Shown here one piece after another: positions 1 to 6,503 of a stretch of 8,990 nucleotides of DNA. The notes beneath the pieces are model-generated. The model saw only the letters and a list, made by a program, of their open reading frames with translations, searched no databases and was not told the DNA's origin. Location: assembly GCA_002402085.1 (NCBI GenBank), contig NVVB01000016.1, positions 54,761 through 63,750 on the forward strand, read 5' to 3'. Within the stretch, counting starts at the first letter, position 1. Each line of letters opens with the position of its first letter. The position numbers and the translations under genes are program-made. The DNA is from Gammaproteobacteria bacterium. GTDB taxonomy: Bacteria > Pseudomonadota > Gammaproteobacteria > Pseudomonadales > UBA3067.

Positions 1-267
1 ATTGATCAAGAATTGATGGTTAAGCTATTTGACCGCATCACCCCAACCTCACCCGATAAAGCCGCCAAAACCATTATCAACGGCATTAAGAAAAACAAAC
101 GTAAAGTACTGATCGGGGCGGACGCCAAAGTAATCTCCATCATGCAATGGCTAATGCCTACTCGCTATGAAGATATTATGGGCATCGGGGTAAGCCTATC
201 CCGGTTTGCCAACCGTTTTATCGACAGAAAACCCAAAAAAGAAAACAAAGAGAAAAAAGCAGCCTAA
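1..267 (+). CDS. Short-chain dehydrogenase/reductase, C-terminal fragment
   Basis: The frame is open from the first base, so the true start lies upstream and only about 88 C-terminal residues are visible. The segment with TSPDKAAKTIINGIKKNKRK followed by VLIGADAK and a hydrophobic stretch ending in LMP is the usual tail of classical SDR oxidoreductases: a helix that closes the substrate pocket, then a 'lysine/arginine-rich, VLIGxDA' segment. The Rossmann NAD(P)-binding motif and the YxxxK catalytic pair would lie outside the window and cannot be checked, so substrate and cofactor are unknown. The C-terminus is strongly basic (RKPKKENKEKKAA), which is longer and more charged than usual. No clear terminator follows; 225 bases separate it from ppnP. 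The family call is fairly safe; the specific function is not known. Confidence 0.78.
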   Translation: MDQELMVKLFDRITPTSPDKAAKTIINGIKKNKRKVLIGADAKVISIMQWLMPTRYEDIMGIGVSLSRFANRFIDRKPKKENKEKKAA

Positions 268-492
268 CGTTAATATGCGCTGTATAGGCACCTATCCTGT
301 CCAGCGCTATCGACTCATTGCTCGCTAGCCCAAGCCTCCTGACTCACATCCATACTGCTTACCCTGCCAAGGACCGCAGTGTGGCATGAGTACTAATAAT
401 ATTCAGGAAGCAATGGACGGCAGCACACGGAAATTGGGCTTTTAGCCTCGACCAAGGTAGACTTCGCGGTTCGATTTAACCAAGGGTTTGAT

Positions 493-774
493 ATGTTGAA
501 AGTAAATTCATATTTTGATGGCAAAGTACAATCCATCGGGTTTCAGTCCAAGACCTTACCAGCCACCGTGGGCGTAATGATCCCTGGCGAATACGAGTTT
601 GGCACCAGCGAACATGAAACAATGACCGTCGTCAGCGGCGCGCTCACCGTTAAATTACCCGAAGCAGATTGGCAAACTTTTAATGCCGGAGAAAGCTTTA
701 AAGTGGCAGCCAATGAAAAGTTTCAACTCAAGGTTGCTGTAGACACCGCCTATTTATGTACTTACGGCGAATAA
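493..774 (+). CDS. ppnP: Pyrimidine/purine nucleoside phosphorylase PpnP (YaiE, DUF1255 cupin)
   Basis: This 93-residue protein matches the usual length and layout of PpnP, a small cytosolic cupin that in Escherichia coli phosphorolyses several purine and pyrimidine nucleosides to the base and ribose 1-phosphate. Recognisable family segments are the N-terminal [13 protein letters not shown], the [19 protein letters not shown] strand region, the [13 protein letters not shown] turn, FNAGESF, and the C-terminal YLCTYGE. The start is supported by AAGGG at 482-486, six bases before the ATG. It appears to be a single-gene unit: the SDR upstream is 225 bases away and the downstream gene is convergent. 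Just after the stop there are weak inverted repeats (TGAGGG 790-795 with CCCTCA 810-815; CAACT 814-818 with AGTTG 826-830), but no T-tract, so a terminator is possible but unproven. Nothing about the gene is odd. Confidence 0.93.
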   Translation: MLKVNSYFDGKVQSIGFQSKTLPATVGVMIPGEYEFGTSEHETMTVVSGALTVKLPEADWQTFNAGESFKVAANEKFQLKVAVDTAYLCTYGE

Positions 775-871
775 GTACGTCACCTATAGTGAGGGAGGCA
801 TTGAAGCAGCCCTCAACTGCATTTTAGTTGCAGCGTCTATACCTTCACTTTACTTTAACTTTATACCCGCA

Positions 872-1249
872 CTAAAAGTGAATTCCAGCCCGCTCCACCA
901 ACACGTTAATCACTACAACCAACCCTGACAGTAGCAACACCACCACGAGACACGCTAATAAAATAGGCTTGAATACCGAGCCCAAAGAGCGCGCCTCTTC
1001 GTCATTGGCAATACGGCTTGAATCTATTTTATCGAAAAATATCGACAACCCTAATGTGAAGGTATAAAGCACAAAACCGCTTGCGAAGATCTGGGTGCTT
1101 AAGTACTCCGCCTCAAAGTACTCACGGAAAATCACTGTCGCAGCAGATGCAGCCATTGCAAGATGACAGAGCCAAAATAGTGCCTTTTCAATCCTAAGCA
1201 TATTTTTTGATCTGTTTTCACCCTTACAACTTTCTTCCACAGTCGACAT
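872..1249 (-). CDS. Small membrane protein of unknown function, three predicted helices
   Basis: I do not recognise this family. With the start chosen here the product is 125 residues: a short charged N-terminus (MSTVEESCKGENRSKN), a hydrophobic segment at about 24-42, a second at about 52-71, a polar linker (DKIDSSRIANDEEARSLG), and a third at about 93-115 (PILLACLVVVLLLSGLVVVINVL). It is therefore probably an inner-membrane protein with no visible catalytic motif. An in-frame start at 1288 would add 13 residues, but GAGG sits seven bases before the ATG at 1247-1249 and the longer start falls inside a promoter-like region and a palindrome, so the internal ATG is preferred. The adjacent ATG at 1250-1252 is the alternative. 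The gene is convergent with ppnP and divergent from the cox cluster, 671 bases from coxB, so a link to the oxidase is not implied. Confidence 0.72.
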   Translation of the reverse strand: MSTVEESCKGENRSKNMLRIEKALFWLCHLAMAASAATVIFREYFEAEYLSTQIFASGFVLYTFTLGLSIFFDKIDSSRIANDEEARSLGSVFKPILLACLVVVLLLSGLVVVINVLVERAGIHF

Positions 1250-1273
1250 CATGCCACCTCTATATAAAACGAA

Positions 1274-1289
1274 AATGCAGCGCTGCATT
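1274..1289. repeat. Perfect 16-bp palindrome overlapping the -10 and start region
   Basis: AATGCAGCGCTGCATT reads identically on both strands. It overlaps the last bases of the minus-strand TATAAT and covers the predicted transcription start, a place where a bound dimeric repressor would block RNA polymerase. No regulator family is recognisable from the sequence. Operator function is inference. Confidence 0.5.
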
Positions 1290-1315
1290 ATAAACTAATC
1301 ATGACCAGCAAGGTC
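1287..1315 (-). promoter_or_regulatory. Candidate promoter of the minus-strand membrane protein gene
   Basis: On the minus strand a perfect TATAAT lies at 1287-1292, and 17 bases upstream GACCTT (1310-1315) stands in a -35 position but matches the consensus poorly. Transcription would begin near 1280, giving a leader of about 30 bases containing the GAGG ribosome-binding site. A second minus-strand TATAAT at 1329-1334 is an alternative. The weak -35 suggests activator help or low activity. This is inferred from motif position only. Confidence 0.42.
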
Positions 1316-1316
1316 A
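1302..1316. repeat. TGACC-N5-GGTCA inverted repeat over the -35 region
   Basis: TGACC (1302-1306) and GGTCA (1312-1316) are perfect inverted arms separated by AGCAA. The repeat covers the presumed -35 element of the minus-strand promoter. Short spaced dyads of this shape are typical operator half-sites, but five-base arms can also arise by chance. Confidence 0.35.
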
Positions 1317-1473
1317 CAATACCATGGAATTATACAACAGAATTACTATCACTTATTCTAGCTAACTAACCTAACCCACTACTACAGTTGATTTTTTAGC
1401 CCTCTAAGCCTCGACACACTCGGACCCACTATCTACCAATGAAACAATTCACTTGCATAAAGGAGCGCATTGC

Positions 1474-1506
1474 ATGCGTTCGAAATACCCTCCAAAGGTT
1501 AGTTAA
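1474..1506 (+). CDS. Possible 10-residue leader peptide
   Basis: An ATG at 1474 is preceded by AAAGGAG (1459-1465) at an eight-base spacing, the best ribosome-binding site in the 1250-1920 gap. The frame encodes only MRSKYPPKVS before TAA. It lies 414 bases before coxB and upstream of the candidate coxB -10 box, so it would only be a coxB leader if transcription starts earlier. There is no run of a single amino acid that would point to classical attenuation, although the YPP segment contains a proline pair, which can slow ribosomes. It may be a chance match, so this is a low-confidence entry. Confidence 0.2.
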   Translation: MRSKYPPKVS

Positions 1507-1589
1507 CACCCTATTTCTTCTCCTTATTTCAAGTCGCATTAATCCGCTCCACACTACGATCTAACTGGTTATAACCGTTCCTATCGGGT

Positions 1590-1595
1590 ATAATC
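1590..1595 (+). promoter_or_regulatory. Candidate -10 element for the cox cluster
   Basis: TATAAT matches the sigma-70 -10 consensus exactly. No good -35 stands upstream: TGGTTA at 1566-1571 with an 18-base spacer matches at three of six positions, and it lies in GGTTATAACC, a perfect 10-bp palindrome (1567-1576) that could instead bind a regulator. Transcription would begin near 1602 and yield a leader of about 320 bases that includes the large hairpin at 1633-1718. TATAAA at 1813-1818 is a weaker, closer alternative. Placement is inference. Confidence 0.35.
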
Positions 1596-1632
1596 TGGCC
1601 GGATTTTTCGACCAAAAGTCTTACTTCAACAA

Positions 1633-1718
1633 ACGTTTGATTAAAGGCTACAGTTAATAGAGCACGCAATAGTAAGCTAATGCGTGCGCTATATTAAGTG
1701 ACGGCTTTAATCAAACGT
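1633..1718. repeat. 86-base imperfect palindrome upstream of coxB
   Basis: The outer arms are a perfect 14-bp inverted match: ACGTTTGATTAAAG (1633-1646) and CTTTAATCAAACGT (1705-1718). Pairing continues inward on the same register with a few mismatches, through TTAATA (1654-1659) with TATTAA (1692-1697). After a two-base shift it continues through GCACGCA (1662-1668) with TGCGTGC (1681-1687), leaving a 12-base loop (1669-1680). As RNA this would be one long rod-like hairpin; as DNA it could extrude a cruciform. No target-site duplication is evident at the edges, so a small inserted element is possible but not shown. It ends about 200 bases before coxB. Confidence 0.75.
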
Positions 1719-1769
1719 CTCTCTAAGCACCTGGTTTGCTTAAAGTAATTCAAAATGTGCATCCGACCG

Positions 1770-1789
1770 CCAAAGGTAACGCCTTTTGG
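1770..1789 (+). repeat. Small hairpin in the presumed coxB leader
   Basis: CCAAAGG (1770-1776) can pair with CCTTTTGG (1782-1789), leaving one unpaired T and a five-base loop TAACG. There is no T-tract after it, so it does not look like an intrinsic terminator. The bases that follow to the coxB start are A/C-rich and probably unstructured. Confidence 0.4.
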
Positions 1790-1920
1790 TAATGGATAAG
1801 CAAGGGTCAAACTATAAACACAAGAACCGGGGCAACCACAACGATCCAAGCAAAAACATCAGAAAAGTTTATTCATTAATAGTAATTGCAAAACTGTAAC
1901 TGTAAGGAGTCATAGATATT

Positions 1921-3075
1921 ATGTACTTGAGTACCAATCAGCTTAAGAAACGAAGGTTTCCTGCTGCGGCCCTAGCACTGAGCACGCTCAGTACCGGAGC
2001 AATAGCAGACCCTAGTTCTCGCTGGCAAACCAACCTTTCCCCTGGCGTCACTGAATTGGGGCAAGAGGTATTTGACCTTCACATGCTTGTGGTGTGGATC
2101 TGTGTAGCAATCTCAGTCGCCGTATTTGGCGTACTGCTTTATGTACTAATCAACCACACAAAGGCCTCTGGTAGAACCCCTGCCACTTTCCACGAAAGCA
2201 CAGTAGTTGAACTAATGTGGACCATCGTGCCAGCACTTATCTTGATTGCTATTGCTGTCCCAGCGACTAATACGCTGATCAAACTCTATGACAGCAGCGA
2301 TTCGGACGTCGACATCCTTGTTACCGGTTACCAATGGAAATGGAAGTACGAGTATTTAAGCAAAGACGGTGGCGAGACATTCTCTTTCCTATCGATTCTT
2401 AGCACTCCTGCTGATCAATTCGAAATTGGAGCCACTGCAGAGAAAGGCGAAAACTACTTACTTGAAGTAGATGAACCCTTAGTGATTCCAGTGAACAAGA
2501 AAGTAAGATTTCTTGTTACCTCCGCCGACGTATTACACGCTTGGTGGGTACCTGCGCTCTCAGTAAAACGAGATGCGGTCCCAGGTTATATCAATGACGC
2601 TTGGACTATCCCTCAGAAAGAAGGTATTTACCGCGGCCAATGTGCCGAGCTATGCGGTAAAGACCACGGCTTTATGCCCATTGTTGTGAAAGTGGTTAGC
2701 GAAAAAGAATACGAAGAATGGGTTGCCTCCAAGCTTTCCTCTTCTAAAGCTGACCTAACCGAAAAATCTCTTGATGAATTGGTTGCCAGCGGTGAAGCAC
2801 TCTACAACAAGAACTGTAGCGGCTGTCACGCAGTCAACGGTACGGGTATCCCTGGCGTATTCCCGGCTCTTAAAGGCAGCAGCATTGCTTTAGGCGACGT
2901 GAATGCACATATTGATGTTGTTGTTAACGGTGCACCCGGTACTGCGATGTCTGCTTATGGCGCACAGATCAAACCAGACGAGCTAGCGGCAATCATCACC
3001 TACGAGCGGAATGCTTGGGGCAACAATACTGGCGATGCGGTACAAGCATCCGATATCGTTAATTTCAATCAATAG
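1921..3075 (+). CDS. coxB: Cytochrome c oxidase subunit II with fused cytochrome c domain
   Basis: CoxB accepts electrons from cytochrome c at its CuA centre and passes them to haem a in subunit I. The 384-residue product has a signal-like N-terminus (cleavage probably near residue 29, after AIA), two membrane helices (about 54-77 and 96-118), and a periplasmic cupredoxin domain. The CuA ligands are all present: H206, then C241, E243, C245, H249 and M252 in CAELCGKDHGFM. A C-terminal cytochrome c domain follows (about 285-365) with the haem site CSGCH (299-303) and a likely axial Met at 343. This gives the caa3-like subunit II found in many gammaproteobacteria, with electrons entering through a tethered haem c. 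TAAGGAG at 1903-1909 lies eleven bases before the ATG, slightly long but convincing. It is the first gene of the cluster; coxA follows after 12 bases. Confidence 0.97.
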   Translation: MYLSTNQLKKRRFPAAALALSTLSTGAIADPSSRWQTNLSPGVTELGQEVFDLHMLVVWICVAISVAVFGVLLYVLINHTKASGRTPATFHESTVVELMWTIVPALILIAIAVPATNTLIKLYDSSDSDVDILVTGYQWKWKYEYLSKDGGETFSFLSILSTPADQFEIGATAEKGENYLLEVDEPLVIPVNKKVRFLVTSADVLHAWWVPALSVKRDAVPGYINDAWTIPQKEGIYRGQCAELCGKDHGFMPIVVKVVSEKEYEEWVASKLSSSKADLTEKSLDELVASGEALYNKNCSGCHAVNGTGIPGVFPALKGSSIALGDVNAHIDVVVNGAPGTAMSAYGAQIKPDELAAIITYERNAWGNNTGDAVQASDIVNFNQ

Positions 3076-3087
3076 GGGCTAAGTATT

Positions 3088-4647
3088 ATGAGCGAACATC
3101 ACGGTCCCGCTACGGGAATCCAGCGTTGGTTGTACGCAACCAACCACAAAGACATCGGCACGATGTATCTATGGTTTAGTTTTGCCATGTTCTTTCTTGG
3201 CGGATCATTTGCAATGGTCATCCGAGCAGAGCTTTTTCAACCTGGCCTTCAATTAGTTGAACCAGCGTTCTTTAACCAAATGACTACTATGCATGGTTTG
3301 ATAATGGTTTTTGGTGCGGTAATGCCCGCCTTCGTTGGCCTTGCCAACTGGATGGTTCCACTAATGATCGGCGCGCCAGATATGGCGCTGCCTAGAATGA
3401 ACAACCTTAGCTTCTGGATTCTTCCTTTTGCTTTCGCAATGCTTGTGTCAACCTTCTTTATGGAAGGCGGCGCACCTGCGTTTGGTTGGACTTTCTACGC
3501 ACCACTATCCACCACCTATGCGCCACCAAGCGTAACCTTCTTTATCTTTGCGGTGCATTTGTTGGGTGCCTCTTCGATTATGGGATCGATCAACATTATC
3601 GTGACCGTAATGAACCTTCGTGCGCCTGGCATGACTTACATGAAACTACCGCTGTTCGTATGGACTTGGGTAATCACTGCCTTCCTATTGATTGCTGCCA
3701 TGCCTGTATTGGCCGGTGCAGTAACCATGATGTTGACAGACATTCATTTTGGCACCTCGTTCTTCAGCGCCGCTGGCGGTGGTGATCCGGTCATGTTCCA
3801 GCACATTTTCTGGTTCTTTGGTCATCCAGAGGTATACATCATTATCCTGCCTGCGTTCGGTGTGGTTTCTGAAATCATCCCCACCTTCTCTCGCAAACGT
3901 TTGTTTGGTTATTCCTCAATGGTCTACGCCACTGCATCCATTGCGTTCCTAAGCTTCATCGTATGGGCTCATCACATGTACACCACAGGGATGCCTTTAG
4001 CAGGCGAACTGTTCTTCATGTATGCCACCATGCTGATTGCTGTGCCTACGGGCGTGAAAGTCTTTAACTGGATCGCTACCATGTTTGGCGGCGCATTGAC
4101 GTTCGAGACTCCTATGCTGTTCTGTATTGCATTCGTGTTCTTGTTCACCCTCGGTGGATTGACTGGCGTAATGCTTTCACTGGCACCGGTTGACTTTGCT
4201 TACCACGATAGCTATTTCGTAGTAGCGCATTTCCATTACACCATGGTTGCTGGTGCGATCTTCAGCATGTCTGCTGCGGTCTACTACTGGCTACCCAAGT
4301 GGTCTGGAAAAATGTACAACGAAACCATGGGTAAAGTGCACTTCTGGGTTGCGTTTATTGGCTTCAACCTAACCTTCTTCCCACAACATTTTGTTGGGTT
4401 GGCGGGTATGCCACGCCGTATTCCTGACTATGCATTGCAATTTGCTGACTTCAACATGATGTCCAGCATTGGCGCATTCATTTATGGGTTTGCTCAGTTG
4501 CTATTCCTCTACAACGTGGTTCAAACCATACGTAAAGGCAAAGTCAACACAGACGAAAAAACCTGGGAAGGTGCAGAAGGATTGGAATGGACAGTGCCTA
4601 GCCCTGCCCCATTCCACACATTCTCCACACCTCCTACTGTTAAGTAG
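3088..4647 (+). CDS. coxA: Cytochrome c oxidase subunit I (haem-copper catalytic subunit)
   Basis: CoxA reduces O2 to water at the haem a3-CuB site and pumps protons across the inner membrane. The 519-residue length is typical and the product has about twelve membrane helices. Key residues are in place: H69 (haem a, in TMHG); D98 at the D-channel mouth (GAPDMALPRMNN); H246, E248 and Y250 in GHPEVY (CuB ligand, proton-gate Glu and the His-Tyr cross-link); H295/H296 (CuB); K324 (K channel, VPTGVKVFNW); and H381/H383 in HFHY (haem a3 and haem a). E248 with both channels marks an A1-type, proton-pumping aa3 enzyme rather than a cbb3 or ba3 oxidase. AGGGG at 3074-3078 overlaps the coxB stop and lies nine bases before the ATG, so the two genes are surely cotranscribed. 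ctaG begins 18 bases after the stop. Confidence 0.98.
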   Translation: MSEHHGPATGIQRWLYATNHKDIGTMYLWFSFAMFFLGGSFAMVIRAELFQPGLQLVEPAFFNQMTTMHGLIMVFGAVMPAFVGLANWMVPLMIGAPDMALPRMNNLSFWILPFAFAMLVSTFFMEGGAPAFGWTFYAPLSTTYAPPSVTFFIFAVHLLGASSIMGSINIIVTVMNLRAPGMTYMKLPLFVWTWVITAFLLIAAMPVLAGAVTMMLTDIHFGTSFFSAAGGGDPVMFQHIFWFFGHPEVYIIILPAFGVVSEIIPTFSRKRLFGYSSMVYATASIAFLSFIVWAHHMYTTGMPLAGELFFMYATMLIAVPTGVKVFNWIATMFGGALTFETPMLFCIAFVFLFTLGGLTGVMLSLAPVDFAYHDSYFVVAHFHYTMVAGAIFSMSAAVYYWLPKWSGKMYNETMGKVHFWVAFIGFNLTFFPQHFVGLAGMPRRIPDYALQFADFNMMSSIGAFIYGFAQLLFLYNVVQTIRKGKVNTDEKTWEGAEGLEWTVPSPAPFHTFSTPPTVK

Positions 4648-4665
4648 TCGAGCGAGAGAGATAAA

Positions 4666-5214
4666 ATGACAAACATTGTCGACACCAAAAAGAAGCGCAC
4701 CACAGTAATATTACTGGTGATGGTGGCGGCGATGTTTGGATTTGGATTTGCCTTAGTGCCTCTCTACGATCTGTTGTGCGAACTCACGGGAATAAACGGC
4801 AAAGTGGTCTTAGTACCCTACGATGCCAAAAACGTCGAAGTCGACGAGCAACGCATTGTCAGCGTTCAATTCCTGGCATTGAATAACAGCGGCATGCCCT
4901 GGAAATTCAAGCCGAATCACAACAGCATCAAAGTGAATCCCGGTGCTTCGACATCAACAAGTTTTTTCGCCCACAACCCTACTCAAAATTTGATGGTCGG
5001 CCAGGCAGTGCCTAGCATTTCGCCCAGCGGCGCCGCCAAATACTTCCATAAAATTGAGTGCTTCTGCTTTAACCAGCAGGAATTAAAAGGCGGAGCCCAG
5101 GCAGATTTGGGCCTACAGTTTTTTGTTGATAAAGATCTACCGAAAAATATCCACACGATTACATTAACCTATACCTTATTTGATGTTACCCAAAAGGTGG
5201 CCTCAAGCAATTAG
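4666..5214 (+). CDS. ctaG: Cytochrome c oxidase assembly protein CtaG/Cox11 (CuB copper insertion)
   Basis: Cox11-type CtaG is a membrane-anchored periplasmic chaperone that delivers copper to CuB in subunit I. The 182 residues comprise a short basic cytoplasmic tail, one membrane helix (about 12-34), and an immunoglobulin-like periplasmic domain. Family marks are C38 just after the helix (PLYDLLCELTG), MPWKFKP at 77-83, and the copper-binding ECFCF with C132 and C134, followed by LQFFVDKDLP. The ribosome-binding site is a modest GAGAG about seven bases before the ATG. The gene lies 18 bases after coxA and 55 bases before coxC; its stop codon is the first part of a strong hairpin at 5214-5243. 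Its place between coxA and coxC is common in proteobacterial cox clusters. The name ctaG is also used for an unrelated Bacillus protein; this is the Cox11 type. Confidence 0.95.
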   Translation: MTNIVDTKKKRTTVILLVMVAAMFGFGFALVPLYDLLCELTGINGKVVLVPYDAKNVEVDEQRIVSVQFLALNNSGMPWKFKPNHNSIKVNPGASTSTSFFAHNPTQNLMVGQAVPSISPSGAAKYFHKIECFCFNQQELKGGAQADLGLQFFVDKDLPKNIHTITLTYTLFDVTQKVASSN

Positions 5215-5243
5215 TGTTTTTTAGCGTCACAACTAAAAAACAC
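5214..5243 (+). repeat. Perfect 11-bp hairpin between ctaG and coxC
   Basis: GTGTTTTTTAG (5214-5224) is exactly complementary to CTAAAAAACAC (5233-5243), with an eight-base loop CGTCACAA. The left arm begins on the last base of the ctaG stop codon and the right arm ends 14 bases before the coxC ribosome-binding site. The stem is A/U-rich and not followed by a T-tract, so strong termination is unlikely. An mRNA processing or stability element that sets the ratio of upstream to downstream products is a reasonable inference. Confidence 0.7.
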
Positions 5244-5269
5244 CATTGATTTATTGCGGAGAAATATCA

Positions 5270-6211
5270 ATGAGCACAAACAACAGTGACCAGTATTACG
5301 TGCCAGAGAGCAGTGGTCTGGCACTTACCACTGCAGCAGCCGTCGCCACCATGGTGGGCGGCCTTAGCATATCCTTTAATGGACTTACCTTCGGTGACGG
5401 CACCGGCGGCATGGGCTGGATTGTCGCGTTAGCCGGCTTCACCCTTTTCATTGCCACTCTTTTCGTATGGTTTAGAACCACCATCATTGAGAATCATCAA
5501 GGACTCGCCAATCAACAGTTAAAGAAATCCTATGCCCTAGGCATGCAGTGGTTTATCTTTTCTGAAGTTTGCTTTTTCTTCATCTTTTTTGGCACCTTGT
5601 TCTACCTCAGAAACTTGGCAGGCCCTTGGCTTGGCGGAGAAGGCACCAAAGTAGGTGATACCAACGGCGTTCTTTGGCAAGGCTTTCAGTACGCATGGCC
5701 TATGATGACCACCCCACAAGAAGCCATTGGCATTAGCAATCAAGTGCAAGCCAACAACGGCACCTTCACAAGCCCCACAGGTTTGATGCATTGGGACGGT
5801 ATTCCACTCATCAATACTATTTTACTGTTGAGCTCCAGTGTTACTTGTCACTTTGCTCACACAGCACTATTGGCCAATAACCGCAGCCGATTTAACATCA
5901 TGCTTGGCATAACCCTAATACTTGGTTTCGTATTTGTAGGCTTCCAGGTGGAAGAGTACAGAGAAGCCTACGTCGAGCTTGGGCTAACCCTTAAATCTGG
6001 CGTTTACGGATCCACCTTCTTCCTGCTCACTGGATTCCACGGATTCCACGTCTGCATGGGAGCAACAATCTTGCTCGTGCAATGGTTACGCTCGACTACT
6101 AAAGGTGACTTTACTGCAGAGGACCACTTCGGATTCGAAGCGGCCGCTTGGTACTGGCATTTTGTTGATGTGGTTTGGGTTTGCTTGTTCTTATTCGTCT
6201 ACATTATCTGA
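5270..6211 (+). CDS. coxC: Cytochrome c oxidase subunit III
   Basis: Subunit III stabilises the catalytic core and supports proton uptake through the D channel. The 313-residue product has seven likely membrane helices (about 17-37, 49-69, 91-113, 176-200, 209-226, 245-270, 291-313). Family signatures include FSEVCFFFIFFGTLFY (with E99 in the membrane), EEYREAY, GFHGFHVCMGA, and the closing WYWHFVDVVWVCLFLFVY. A periplasmic-type loop of about 60 residues (116-175) between helices 3 and 4 makes it longer than the about 260-residue mitochondrial protein; bacterial relatives are often extended here. I chose the ATG at 5270 because GGAGA at 5258-5262 lies seven bases upstream; an in-frame TTG at 5246 would place that site inside the coding region and lies next to the preceding hairpin. 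The stop is only 7 bases from the convergent DUF2909 gene. Confidence 0.96.
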   Translation: MSTNNSDQYYVPESSGLALTTAAAVATMVGGLSISFNGLTFGDGTGGMGWIVALAGFTLFIATLFVWFRTTIIENHQGLANQQLKKSYALGMQWFIFSEVCFFFIFFGTLFYLRNLAGPWLGGEGTKVGDTNGVLWQGFQYAWPMMTTPQEAIGISNQVQANNGTFTSPTGLMHWDGIPLINTILLLSSSVTCHFAHTALLANNRSRFNIMLGITLILGFVFVGFQVEEYREAYVELGLTLKSGVYGSTFFLLTGFHGFHVCMGATILLVQWLRSTTKGDFTAEDHFGFEAAAWYWHFVDVVWVCLFLFVYII

Positions 6212-6218
6212 GTAGAGT

Positions 6219-6470
6219 TTACTTAGATTGCTGTATCTCTGGAGTGACTGCAGATCCTGCGGCGCTCCAGGGTGCTTTAGAAACCAACCTTCCCGATAGA
6301 ACACCATAGCCAACCAAGCCCATCAAGATTGCCGCCAAAGTCACTCGAACCCCCAATGAGTGCATAGTTCGTTTAGATTTCCCCTTATCTTTCATCAAAA
6401 AAACGAATCCACTGCCTAAACTAATGACTAATAATATAAACGTAATCACTATGGCTGGCTTTAACCACAT
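6219..6470 (-). CDS. DUF2909 twin-transmembrane protein
   Basis: This 83-residue protein has two hydrophobic helices (about 6-25 and 40-60) joined by a basic loop (KDKGKSKRTMHSLGVRV), the shape and sequence style of the DUF2909 'twin transmembrane' family, whose role is unknown but which recurrently sits beside aa3 oxidase genes. It is antisense to its neighbours: its stop is seven bases from the coxC stop, and its start is 33 bases from the surf1 start. An AGAGGAAG ribosome-binding site (plus-strand 6475-6482) lies just upstream of the ATG. A seven-pair stem (CTGAGTA 6208-6214 with TACTTAG 6220-6226, one G-U) spans both convergent stop codons but lacks a T-tract. Any transcript from coxC to surf1 would run antisense through this gene. 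A role in oxidase assembly or stability is inferred from context only. Confidence 0.85.
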   Translation of the reverse strand: MWLKPAIVITFILLVISLGSGFVFLMKDKGKSKRTMHSLGVRVTLAAILMGLVGYGVLSGRLVSKAPWSAAGSAVTPEIQQSK

Positions 6471-6503
6471 AGTACTTCCTCTGTTATTGAAAAGAATTGA
6501 GTT

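Noticed and set aside
785..797. Sequence resembling the reverse of a phage T7 promoter (CCTATAGTGAG)
   Set aside because: Only about half of the T7 consensus matches and the rest diverges; no phage genes are nearby.
1429..1500. 24-codon minus-strand frame preceded by AAGGAG, starting GTG near 1500
   Set aside because: GTG start, ten-base spacing, no conserved features, and it overlaps the plus-strand mini-ORF; most likely chance.
1621..1725. Integron attC-like site (imperfect palindrome preceded by CAACAAACG)
   Set aside because: The left edge faintly resembles a Vibrio-type attC, but the right edge (CAAACGTCTCT) lacks the GTTRRRY core needed for recombination, and no integrase or cassette genes flank it.
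3486..3952. Open frames inside coxA on the plus strand (3486-3785 and 3749-3952)
   Set aside because: They are out-of-frame readings of a highly conserved gene, with no ribosome-binding site and low-quality composition.
5246..5269. Upstream TTG start for coxC
   Set aside because: It would put the good GGAGA ribosome-binding site inside the gene and add eight residues with no family support.
5296..5791. Antisense open frames inside coxC
   Set aside because: They mirror the strongly constrained subunit III sequence and have no start signals or family resemblance.
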